A DNA stretch of 64,000 nucleotides from Photobacterium sanguinicancri (GTDB lineage Bacteria > Pseudomonadota > Gammaproteobacteria > Enterobacterales > Vibrionaceae). A program made the position numbers and the translations under genes. Position 1 is the stretch's first letter. The number at the start of each line of letters is the position of its first letter. The notes beneath the pieces are model-generated. The model did no database searches. It was not told where the DNA came from and saw nothing but the letters and a program-made list of their open reading frames with translations. The DNA lies in the NCBI RefSeq assembly GCF_024346675.1, contig NZ_AP024851.1, positions 1,488,001 through 1,552,000 on the forward strand. The letters are read 5' to 3'. Of the stretch, positions 26,237 through 35,352 are shown piece by piece.

Positions 26237-29200
26237 CTATACATTATCGTCGACCAAGCTATGATCATCTTGCTGAGCCGAGTGGTCATCATTGTCATAC
26301 GATGAACTATCATCCATCACATCTATGCCGCCATCTCTGTTGTCACCCTGCGTCCAATCACCGCCTTGGCTATCCTCGCCCTGCATCCCTTGTGGGTTAT
26401 CTTGTGCGCTCTGACCAGACTGCATTGCATGCGCATCATCAACATCGATAACTATCTCACCAGTCGCGCCATCAACAGGCTCTCCAATATCCGTCTGGCC
26501 TTCAAAGTTGATTGTCGTTGTCCCTTCATGCTCATCGGAAAGTGTCATGGTTACAGGGCGCGATAAATCGCCGCTCACGGTATAAGAACCATCATCATTC
26601 ATAATGCCGTTTGATATGGTGGCCCCTTCTGGCAAGTTACTAATCTCAACCTGATCAACATCGGGATTATCAGCAACCTCATCAGGGATATCGACACGTA
26701 CCGTACCACCTGGTGCAGCATTGAGATCAGCGTCTTCTGACTGGCTATCTTCTGCGCCCCCTTCAGCTTGTTCGCCCTCAGCGGTCCGCGTTTGCGTATC
26801 GACATCTTTTGCTTCCGGCTCGCTAGCCAGCGCTACTTCAGGAGCAGCATCAGGATCGCGATACTCATCCACCGTCAGGGTTAAGTCGTGCTGCGTTTTG
26901 CTTTCGCCATCTGAGGTGGTGACATCAAGTTCAAGGTTTCCATCAAACTCTTCATCCGTCCAGAACATCCAGCCACCCTCACCGTCCTCGATTAAGGTGC
27001 CAGCTTCACCATGGTAATCCACTGCAGCAACATCTAGGCTGCCATCAAGACCCAATGAGGTTAAGATATCACTTGAGCTTAACTCAAGCGCACCCTGTTC
27101 ATTGAGCATAAATGACGATTCAGGTTCAGCGACATTCACATTAAAGTGGCTACGAATACTTTCTTGTCCATCAGAGGCGATAAAGGCAATTTGCGCTTCA
27201 CCGTTGAATCCCTCGGCTGGCGAGAAACTGTACTCACCCTCACCCTTTGTTTCTAATATGCCTTGCCCTGACATCAGCTGCACAGACTCAATGCTCAACG
27301 TATCGCCATTAGCATCGGATAGTTGTGCCAACAGATCACGGTCATCGAAGGTTAAGGTATTGCCGGCATCAAGGTCTGTTGTGGCGATACTGTCTACCCG
27401 TGGTGATTCATTACTTGTCCCTTTCTCTTCCTCGCCCTTACTTGGCGTCGCCTCCTTTTGATCCGCAACAGCGATAGTGCTTTGCACATCAATCGTATTG
27501 CCATCATTTATCACCTGATAGGCAAAATCAACATCCCCCGTGAAGCCTTCAGCAGGTGTAAACGACCACGTACCATCATTGTTATCCACCAGCTCGCCCT
27601 GACTGCGATCAATTAAATGAACACCCTCAACCTCATCACCTTTGCTTGTCTCTATACCATCAGCCATAGCAAGTAAGTCATCCATGGATAACACTAAGGT
27701 GTCACCCGCTGTGGCATCAAAATCAGCATACGATTCGGTCGGTTGCGAGACCTGGCTGGAGGACTCTTCACCATAATCGGCCGTTGTCGCCGACACAGTG
27801 ATAAAGAAGCTGCCCGTAAAGTCTTGAGGCGGAGTAAGTGAAAGATCGTCCATGCTCCATGTTGTGACATCAAGCACTTGGTTTTCTTCCGTGATAGTTA
27901 TGGTATTCACACCATCAGACACTTCAAACCCGACAGGGAAGCCAGTAATCACCAAGTGACTCAGTTCTTCTGATGCGTCGATCATCTCAACATTTAAGCC
28001 AAGTAAACCCGAGGAATCTTCGTCAAAAACGAGTGGCCCTTGATGATCCGTCGTGATCACCGCACCGTCAGCGACAGGACGTACATAAACAGGCATCTCT
28101 AACATGGCGGTTAAACCATCAGGGTCTTTTACTTCAACTTGTAGCTCAGCCGTGCCTGAATAATCCTCTGCGGGGGTAAAGGTCCAACTACCATCTTCAT
28201 TTTGTTCAACCTTTCCACCTTCTTCTCCTTCGGCTGTAATAATGCGAGAGATCACCAGATCATCACCGTCAATATCACCAAACAGATCCAGCATATCGTT
28301 AGCGTTAAAGGTAAAAGCGCCATCTTCATGGGTCGTTAGGTGAGCGTTACCGCTGCTAAATGGCGCATCATTAACAGGCAGTACATCCACCTTCATTGCG
28401 CCTTCGGTTTTATCATCGCCATCAGACACTGTGTAATTTAGCTCAATTAAACCATTAAAATCAGGCGGCGTAATAAGGTGGTACATCCCATCTTGCTGAA
28501 GCTGTAATTGACCATTAGGCGGCTGTTTTAATGACAGATCTTCTAACGTCAGTTTGTCACCATCAGCATCGCTGGCTTGTTTGAGGATATAAGCAGGGTC
28601 TATCACTAGCACTTGATCTTCATCGACATTGAAGCTCAAGTTAGGTGCGACAGGTTCGTCTTCAACCGGAGTAACATCAACAGACACTGTCGCTGTATCC
28701 GTCGAGCCATTACCATCAGAGACGGTATAGGTGAACGAGGCTGGACCGTTGTAATCAGGTTCTGGTGTAAAGACGACATTACCATCGTCATCAAGATGTA
28801 CCTTACCGTGAGTATCATCTGTCGCTTCAACCCCCACGATCGTTAAGGTATCACCATCTACATCAGTATCATTCAGTAAGAGATCAGCGGGATCGATCAC
28901 TAACTGGCCATCTTCTTCAACTTCAATGGCGCGTGAATGGATGCCTTCTTTGACTTCAACAAGTTGATCGGTCACATCCAGAGTTTGATCTGCGGTACTG
29001 TAATTCAGATCCAAATTCATGGCATGTGTCACTTCACTGCCATCGGGTTGGATCGTCGTCATCTGAATCTCTTCAGACATAGTACGAGACACCGTCATAT
29101 TCTGCACCACATAGGTGCCGTTACTGCCTGTTGTTCCTAGTGTAAAGTGGTGCACTGGCACATCTGTGGTAAATACGTATTCATCTTGGTATTCACCCGA

Positions 29201-32200
29201 CTCGCGATAGCCCCCTTGTGCATCTATTATATTGCCATCAGAATCATAGGCTTTAATCATCACTTCGGTTGCATGACGACTGGTTTCATCAAAATAGCCA
29301 CCAAGACCATCTAATTGGAAAGTAATTTGGTTTACGTCTTCCCCTTCGACCGTCACTGTCAGCAATTCATTGGTATCTAACCCTTGGCGGCTTTGATTAC
29401 CTATTCCAGCACCCACATGGCTACCCGCTCCATTCCATGCGGCTAATTCACCTGTATTCACTTGAGTGGTAACAGTCACACCATCTTCTTGATAAACAGC
29501 GGTATCGCCATCGACTGCCCCCCAATCTTCTACTTTGGCTTTGCCATCAAAAACTTTGGTATCGGTATTGCTATCAAAGCTACCAATACGAATATCGCGG
29601 GTATCAGCTTGGATTTCTTCGGTATTGGGCGTGAACTGCACTTGGGTATCGGCTGGATATTCAATGCCAACAACCATATCAGCCCATTCACCCTCTTCAG
29701 TTTGATACTGTACCGAGCCATGCTCAGGGGCTGCATCTAGACGGATCATAGGATCTGAACCATCTAGGCGATCATCATCTTTCGCCACCACAGGATCATT
29801 GACTGGGTTGACTGTTAGATCTAAGCCAGTCGAAACCGTGTATTCACCATCGGTTACGTCAAAGGTTAGATCTAAATCGCCATTAAAGTTCTCCGCTGGT
29901 ACGATCGTAAATGATCCATCTTCGTTCGCAGTGACCTGACCAAAGGCCTCTAGCTGTAGGTTCTCTGCCACTAAGGTTTCGCTGCTATCAATATCTGTGG
30001 TATGCATTAAAAGCTGGGCTTGGCTGAGTGTAATACTGCCATCTTCATCCACACTGTAGGCAACATTGCTGCTGACTACGGGGCTGTCGTTTATCGCCAG
30101 TACATCAACATTCGCCGTTGTTGTCGCCGTTGCCCCTTCTTCATCTTTGACGGTCACATCAATCGCAACGTCACCATCAAAATTGGCATTGGGTGCAAAC
30201 GAATAACTGCCATCGCCATGATTTGTCAGGATGCCATCTTCGCCGCTATAACTCACGTCAGCGATACTGACCCCACCTTCGACATCACTGCTGTTGGCTA
30301 GTAGTTGTTTGTCATTGAAGGTTAAAATACCGTCTTCATCAACCGAATAGGTCGTCGTTCCTGCCACAGGGATATCGTTAACCGCATCGACGGTAATATC
30401 GATATTGGCAGGCGTAGAAATGGTGCCGTCATTCACAGCAAAGCTTAAATCCACCTCACCGTTAAAGTTCTCGTTAGGGGCAAAGGTATAGCTGCCGTTG
30501 CCATGATCAGTAAAGACACCATCAGCGCCGTTATAATTCACCGACTCAACCGTTAGATCATCACCATCAACGTCTGTCGCTCCTGCTAACAAATCCTTAT
30601 CTGTAAAGGTTAACGAGCCATCTTCATTCATGGTGAAGGCTTGGTCATCTACCTTGGCAGCATCGTTCACCGCGGCAACGACCAAACTCGCATCCGATGA
30701 CACCACGCTGCCGTTGTCATCACTGACATTAAAGCTGATCGACAAATCACCATTCACATCAGTATTTGGCGTAACAACGAAAGATTTATCACCTGTTTCG
30801 CTGTCTATCACCGTTTTGAAGCTGGCATTATCAACCTGAAGGTTAGTCACCATTAGGTTATCACCATCAGCATCACTCGCATTGGCCAGTAATGCTGCTT
30901 CAGTGATGATAATTTCACTGTCTTCGAGGGTATTGAATTGCAGTGGGCTATTTTCATCAATAACAACGGGATCGTTCACCGCTGTAACATGAAAATCAAG
31001 CGTCGTCGTGGTAGTTGCCGTTTCAGGCGAATCCGTTTGCAAGGTACTGCTTTCGACAGAGATAGCAGAAATAGTTAATGCAACATCGCCATTAAAGTGT
31101 TCTGCACCTTGGAATATCAGTTGGCTTACATCCCACCCAGCCACATCGGTGCTATCACCATCTTCACTAGCCGTAAAGGTATTCACACCGTCAGTTAGCG
31201 TTGCGCCATCAGGCAAGCCGTCGATCACCAATGATTGTAAAGATTCAGAGCCGTCAGTATCGGTTAGTGAAGCATCGAGGTTAATCGGCACAGCTTGATC
31301 TTCGCTGATCACTTTTTCTATGCTGATCGCATCCAACAAGCCCCCCAAACTATTGTCGTCTGGCGAATCAAATTCTAATCGAGGGTTATCTTCTGTCGCG
31401 GTAAATTGATAACTATGGTGATGCCAACCCGCATCATCTTCAATCAAGGTATCAACAAGCTGCCCTTCAAAGTACACATCAACCTGAGAGTCTGTTCCTT
31501 CATATTGCAAGCGAGCAGACATATCGAACTCTAACGTGACAACGTCACCCTCTTTAACATCGAGTGTCGTATATAAATTCGATTCATCACCACGATTGGC
31601 TTCCAACTCAATCACACCGCCACGGTTATCCCCCACACCGTAGACATAATCTTGGTGGATTTCGATCGCATTGTTGGCGTTGTCGGTATGCCAACCTGTT
31701 AGTGCACTATCATACCCTTGCCCATACTCCACTAACGTCATATCGGTTAACGACACCGTTAACGAAGGTTCATCGGCATCTGGGGTGATGGTCACTGGTG
31801 CCGTAAACTCAGCATCAACGGTGCCATCGTTAATCACTATTGTGAGGTTGGCATCACCGCTGTAATCTGGGTTAGGCGTATAGATCCAATCACCGTCTAG
31901 ATTTTGTTCTATGTGGCCGTTTTCATCTGCGGTGATCTTAACGACAGATAACGCATCGCCATCAACATCTGTGGCATTATCGATCAAAGAGGCTTCGGTA
32001 ATTTTAATCGAACCATCTTCGTTCACCAGATAGGATGTTTCAGCCAATACTGGCGCGTCATTAACCGCGGCAAGGTTAACGTTGCCCGTTGCCGAGGTAA
32101 CAGCACCGTCGTTATCGTCAACATCAAAAGTGAAAGGTACATCACCGTTGTAATCTTCAGTTGGCGTAAAGGTAAAGGTGCCATCTTTATTATCAACTAA

Positions 32201-33310
32201 GCTACCGTATTGCTCATCAATCTGGAGATTTAGTGCAGTCAGGTTTGTACTATCGACATCCGATGCATTTTGCAGCAGCATCGCTTGCGTGAAGTGAACC
32301 GTATTATCTTCGTCACCCTCAATCACGGTCTCTGATACTGTGGCGGCATCATTGACGGCGGCAAGATCGACCTTGCCAGCAGCTGGGGTCACTGCGCCAT
32401 CGTTGTCATCCACATCGAAGGTAAATGGCACCTCACCGTTGTAATCATCGGCTGGTGTGAAAGTAAATGTGCCATCTTTATTATCAACGACGTCACCAAA
32501 CGCGGGATCAATACTCAGATTCACCGCAGTCAGCTGATCACTATCAATGTCAGTGGCATTTTCAAGCAACATTTCTTGGGTGAAGGTAATGCTAGTGTCT
32601 TCTGTACCTTCAATGAGGGTATCAGTCACCACCGCCGCATCATTCACATTCTCAACTTGAATTTCGAAGGTTTGCGAGACGGTTTCAGTATCGAAATCGT
32701 CTTCAACAGCGAGCTCTTTGGTTTGGGCATTGGCAACATCAACTTGGAAGGTTTCACTGGTGGTTGCCGTATCAAAATCTTCGGCCTTCGATTCTGCAGT
32801 GGCAGGACTTACGCCACCTCCTGCCCCCGACTGTTGATCTGCACCTTGTTGCGAGGCTTGATTTTGTTCTGCTGATGATTCATCACTCCTCGCACGTTCA
32901 CCACGCGAACTACCACCTCCAACAGCCTGCGCTCCCACTCCACCGCCACCACCAATCTCTTCACCTTCTCGGCCATTATCTAACGCTGGCGTTTCACCTT
33001 GATTGTCACCACTGCGCGGCCCGCTTGGGTCTTCATCTTTTGACTGGCTCTCTTGTGCGCGACGCTGCCCACTTCGACCACTCTGTTTAGCGGCACCAGC
33101 ACCATCATCGGAAACCATGTTTGCTTGGGTGTTTTGATCGGCCGACTCAGCCCCCGTTGCCGTTGTAGACGCCATGGTACTTTGCTGATTTTGCCTGTCC
33201 TGAGCACGGTGTTCATCGGTGCTTTCATCTGGCGTCGCATTGTGTTCAACCGCATCATTGAGTGTGTTGTCTTTCGCGTCATGCTTGTCTTGATGCTTGT
33301 TCTTTGCCAT
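26237..33310 (-). CDS. Giant cadherin-like tandem-repeat protein, probable type I secretion substrate
   Basis: 2357 residues from the ATG at 33310 (GGAGG six bases upstream; a GTG three bases earlier is possible). There is no signal peptide. Residues 1 to about 185 are hydrophilic and low-complexity (Gln, Ser, Gly, Asp). Then come about fourteen cadherin-like/tandem-95 modules with NEDGS..FT..DLL and DGSYTFAPNENFNG signatures, each roughly 90-100 residues and acidic enough to bind calcium. Two non-repeat beta-domains interrupt them, around residues 520-665 (jelly-roll-like, YGQGYDSALTGW to GGLLDAISIEKV) and 1180-1410. The last 65 residues are Asp/Gln-rich. No GGxGxDxxx RTX nonapeptides are seen. 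Divergent type I secretion genes suggest it is exported to the surface or matrix as an adhesin; that link is inferred. Confidence 0.88.
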   Translation of the reverse strand: MAKNKHQDKHDAKDNTLNDAVEHNATPDESTDEHRAQDRQNQQSTMASTTATGAESADQNTQANMVSDDGAGAAKQSGRSGQRRAQESQSKDEDPSGPRSGDNQGETPALDNGREGEEIGGGGGVGAQAVGGGSSRGERARSDESSAEQNQASQQGADQQSGAGGGVSPATAESKAEDFDTATTSETFQVDVANAQTKELAVEDDFDTETVSQTFEIQVENVNDAAVVTDTLIEGTEDTSITFTQEMLLENATDIDSDQLTAVNLSIDPAFGDVVDNKDGTFTFTPADDYNGEVPFTFDVDDNDGAVTPAAGKVDLAAVNDAATVSETVIEGDEDNTVHFTQAMLLQNASDVDSTNLTALNLQIDEQYGSLVDNKDGTFTFTPTEDYNGDVPFTFDVDDNDGAVTSATGNVNLAAVNDAPVLAETSYLVNEDGSIKITEASLIDNATDVDGDALSVVKITADENGHIEQNLDGDWIYTPNPDYSGDANLTIVINDGTVDAEFTAPVTITPDADEPSLTVSLTDMTLVEYGQGYDSALTGWHTDNANNAIEIHQDYVYGVGDNRGGVIELEANRGDESNLYTTLDVKEGDVVTLEFDMSARLQYEGTDSQVDVYFEGQLVDTLIEDDAGWHHHSYQFTATEDNPRLEFDSPDDNSLGGLLDAISIEKVISEDQAVPINLDASLTDTDGSESLQSLVIDGLPDGATLTDGVNTFTASEDGDSTDVAGWDVSQLIFQGAEHFNGDVALTISAISVESSTLQTDSPETATTTTTLDFHVTAVNDPVVIDENSPLQFNTLEDSEIIITEAALLANASDADGDNLMVTNLQVDNASFKTVIDSETGDKSFVVTPNTDVNGDLSISFNVSDDNGSVVSSDASLVVAAVNDAAKVDDQAFTMNEDGSLTFTDKDLLAGATDVDGDDLTVESVNYNGADGVFTDHGNGSYTFAPNENFNGEVDLSFAVNDGTISTPANIDITVDAVNDIPVAGTTTYSVDEDGILTFNDKQLLANSSDVEGGVSIADVSYSGEDGILTNHGDGSYSFAPNANFDGDVAIDVTVKDEEGATATTTANVDVLAINDSPVVSSNVAYSVDEDGSITLSQAQLLMHTTDIDSSETLVAENLQLEAFGQVTANEDGSFTIVPAENFNGDLDLTFDVTDGEYTVSTGLDLTVNPVNDPVVAKDDDRLDGSDPMIRLDAAPEHGSVQYQTEEGEWADMVVGIEYPADTQVQFTPNTEEIQADTRDIRIGSFDSNTDTKVFDGKAKVEDWGAVDGDTAVYQEDGVTVTTQVNTGELAAWNGAGSHVGAGIGNQSRQGLDTNELLTVTVEGEDVNQITFQLDGLGGYFDETSRHATEVMIKAYDSDGNIIDAQGGYRESGEYQDEYVFTTDVPVHHFTLGTTGSNGTYVVQNMTVSRTMSEEIQMTTIQPDGSEVTHAMNLDLNYSTADQTLDVTDQLVEVKEGIHSRAIEVEEDGQLVIDPADLLLNDTDVDGDTLTIVGVEATDDTHGKVHLDDDGNVVFTPEPDYNGPASFTYTVSDGNGSTDTATVSVDVTPVEDEPVAPNLSFNVDEDQVLVIDPAYILKQASDADGDKLTLEDLSLKQPPNGQLQLQQDGMYHLITPPDFNGLIELNYTVSDGDDKTEGAMKVDVLPVNDAPFSSGNAHLTTHEDGAFTFNANDMLDLFGDIDGDDLVISRIITAEGEEGGKVEQNEDGSWTFTPAEDYSGTAELQVEVKDPDGLTAMLEMPVYVRPVADGAVITTDHQGPLVFDEDSSGLLGLNVEMIDASEELSHLVITGFPVGFEVSDGVNTITITEENQVLDVTTWSMDDLSLTPPQDFTGSFFITVSATTADYGEESSSQVSQPTESYADFDATAGDTLVLSMDDLLAMADGIETSKGDEVEGVHLIDRSQGELVDNNDGTWSFTPAEGFTGDVDFAYQVINDGNTIDVQSTIAVADQKEATPSKGEEEKGTSNESPRVDSIATTDLDAGNTLTFDDRDLLAQLSDANGDTLSIESVQLMSGQGILETKGEGEYSFSPAEGFNGEAQIAFIASDGQESIRSHFNVNVAEPESSFMLNEQGALELSSSDILTSLGLDGSLDVAAVDYHGEAGTLIEDGEGGWMFWTDEEFDGNLELDVTTSDGESKTQHDLTLTVDEYRDPDAAPEVALASEPEAKDVDTQTRTAEGEQAEGGAEDSQSEDADLNAAPGGTVRVDIPDEVADNPDVDQVEISNLPEGATISNGIMNDDGSYTVSGDLSRPVTMTLSDEHEGTTTINFEGQTDIGEPVDGATGEIVIDVDDAHAMQSGQSAQDNPQGMQGEDSQGGDWTQGDNRDGGIDVMDDSSSYDNDDHSAQQDDHSLVDDNV

Positions 33311-33619
33311 CACTGGCCTCCGTGCTCATGTCAGTGTTCGCATACAAAGTAAATTTCCCTTTATAAAATTAAGAACACCCTTATTGCTTTAGCAAATATC
33401 TAAACACCAAAAGCCAAATAAATAACAAAAGCTAGAAGTTACGCACACTTACCGTCAAAAAAACGACACTCACAGAGATGAGATATTGATCAACAAATGA
33501 TAATGCAACCACAGAACTTGCCTTGAAATATAGCCAAAGCTAGACCATACATTATGAGTAGAGGAAACCCTGTTATCTCTCAATAGCTTGAGTAAAAGAA
33601 AAGGAAAAGGAACAACGCA
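33311..33619. promoter_or_regulatory. Divergent promoter region between the giant protein and secretion operon
   Basis: About 309 AT-rich bases separating the two transcription starts of the locus. No gene is supported here. It must hold both promoters and would be the place for shared control; I see no clear operator palindrome. Confidence 0.55.
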
Positions 33620-33952
33620 ATGATTAATTTTGAAGCTTTTAGCGACGCAATGGATGGCGATGACGACATGATGTCGATGATCATTGAGCTGTACAACGAA
33701 GAACACGGTAATGACATTCAAGTGATTAAGGATAAATACGCCAGCAGCGATATTGACGGTCTGTTTCATACCGTGCACTCACTAAAAGGTGTGTTACTGA
33801 CATTATGTGAAGAAAACGCAAGTGAACAATTTGAAACCATTGAACGCCTGTGCAAGCGCGGAGAAAAACCCAGTGCAGAGCTAATCAATGCTGTCCTAAA
33901 TGAAATGGTCAAAGTAAACCAGCAAATAGCCACCCACGCCCTGACGAATTAA
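33620..33952 (+). CDS. Hpt-domain phosphotransfer protein
   Basis: 110 residues, essentially one four-helix Hpt domain. The phospho-accepting histidine is His53 in FHTVHSLKGVLLTL, matching the HSLKG consensus. Such proteins relay phosphate between receiver domains. It has AAGGAAC before the ATG and is the first gene of the secretion operon. A likely partner is the intact receiver at the C-terminus of the pseudo-kinase encoded two genes downstream, and possibly the hybrid kinases near 50-55 kb, neither of which has a working Hpt of its own. Partnerships are inferred. Confidence 0.88.
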   Translation: MINFEAFSDAMDGDDDMMSMIIELYNEEHGNDIQVIKDKYASSDIDGLFHTVHSLKGVLLTLCEENASEQFETIERLCKRGEKPSAELINAVLNEMVKVNQQIATHALTN

Positions 33953-34008
33953 CGGTATTGGCTCTTAACTGCCCCAATACCACTCAGCGTAATTAAGGAG
34001 CTATTGCG

Positions 34009-35346
34009 ATGGGCATCGAGAACCACATAAAGAAAGCATTGATTGAATCGAAGCAAAACGACGGTGTTGAAACTGATCATTCAATTTATATTCAAAGCGC
34101 AATGACGACAGTGCATAAATCATTGCTCTTCTTGTTCATTGCTCTGTTATTGCTGATCGCTTTAGCTTCACGTGCGCAGATTGACATTGTGGTTTCATCG
34201 CGTGGTGAGATGCTACTCGATTCTGATATCGAACGTGTTCAACATTTAGAAGGCGGTATTTTAGATACCCTACTCGTCCAAGCAGGCGATTACGTATACG
34301 CAGGGCAACCTATCGCGCGCTTAAAATCCGTTGATCGTGCAACACAATTTCAATCGGCAACCATTGATATCATCGGATTAGAAATGGAAATCGCCCGCTA
34401 CCAAGGGCTGATAAATCAAACCAAACCGGATTATTCTCGCTTTTCCGTTTACCCACAACTCGTTACTCAACAAACAGAATCGTGGCAAAAAGAGTTCCAA
34501 AAAAACACCTCAAATCAAGAACTCATCGCGCTGGATATCAAGCACAAGCAACGCTTAATTGGCTCCATGAAAAAGCGTATTAACAGCTCACGTAAACAAC
34601 TGGGTTTAATTCGCAAACAGCTATCCATCAAAGAAACGCTATATAAAGAAGAAATGGCCTCGTATGTCGATGTATTGAACATGCAAGTACAAGAAACCAA
34701 CATGATCCGTGAGATAGAAAACCTCAGTGAAGCGGTAATGAGCGAGCAATTTCAGTCAACAAGATTAGAAAAACAACTGAACGATACTATCGCAAACCGT
34801 AATGCGGGCTACCAAACGCAAATTAATCAGCTTGAAAAAGATCGCTCGCTCAAACAAGCGCAACTGCCCCAGCATGCCGATAAAGTGGATCGTCTAACGG
34901 TTTATTCGCCCGTCGATGGCGTCGTCGATAAAGTGCATTTCAATTTTAAATCCGCGGTGATCCCGCCTAATGAAAGTATTGCCGACATTGCCCCTATCCG
35001 AAACAGCTTACATGGTGAAGCCAAAATACCGAAAAAAGACATGGGTTTTGTCGAAATAGGTCAAGAGGTGAAGCTAAAGTTTGATACTTATAATTTTGCG
35101 AAGTATGGCTTTGTTACCGGCACAATCGACTCCATTAGCCGATCTTCGTACAAAGAAGAAGAAAACGAATTCTATATTGCCAAAATTTCGATTCAGCAAA
35201 ACTTCCTTGAAAAATCAGGCGCTACATACACCTTGTCACCGTATATGGAATTTACAGCCGATATCAAAACAGGCTCACGCTACGTCATTGATTATGCGCT
35301 AAAACCTGTAATGAGCGCGATGGAAGACGCATTTGATGAGAGGTAA
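34009..35346 (+). CDS. HlyD-family membrane fusion protein of a type I secretion system
   Basis: 445 residues. One membrane helix near residues 35-54 follows a short cytoplasmic N-terminus. The periplasmic part has a lipoyl half-motif (VQHLEGGILDTLLVQAGDYV), a long coiled-coil hairpin (residues about 110-280), the second half-motif (LTVYSPVDGVVDKVHF) and a beta-barrel C-terminus. This is the adaptor that joins the inner-membrane ABC transporter to the outer-membrane channel. AAGGAG precedes the ATG. It lies between the Hpt gene and the pseudo-kinase gene. Confidence 0.93.
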   Translation: MGIENHIKKALIESKQNDGVETDHSIYIQSAMTTVHKSLLFLFIALLLLIALASRAQIDIVVSSRGEMLLDSDIERVQHLEGGILDTLLVQAGDYVYAGQPIARLKSVDRATQFQSATIDIIGLEMEIARYQGLINQTKPDYSRFSVYPQLVTQQTESWQKEFQKNTSNQELIALDIKHKQRLIGSMKKRINSSRKQLGLIRKQLSIKETLYKEEMASYVDVLNMQVQETNMIREIENLSEAVMSEQFQSTRLEKQLNDTIANRNAGYQTQINQLEKDRSLKQAQLPQHADKVDRLTVYSPVDGVVDKVHFNFKSAVIPPNESIADIAPIRNSLHGEAKIPKKDMGFVEIGQEVKLKFDTYNFAKYGFVTGTIDSISRSSYKEEENEFYIAKISIQQNFLEKSGATYTLSPYMEFTADIKTGSRYVIDYALKPVMSAMEDAFDER

Positions 35347-35352
35347 TACCAA

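Noticed and set aside
26366..33352. Many open frames on the plus strand (66-131 codons) opposite the giant repeat protein
   Set aside because: They follow the repeated composition of the minus-strand gene, lack ribosome binding sites and carry no domain signatures.
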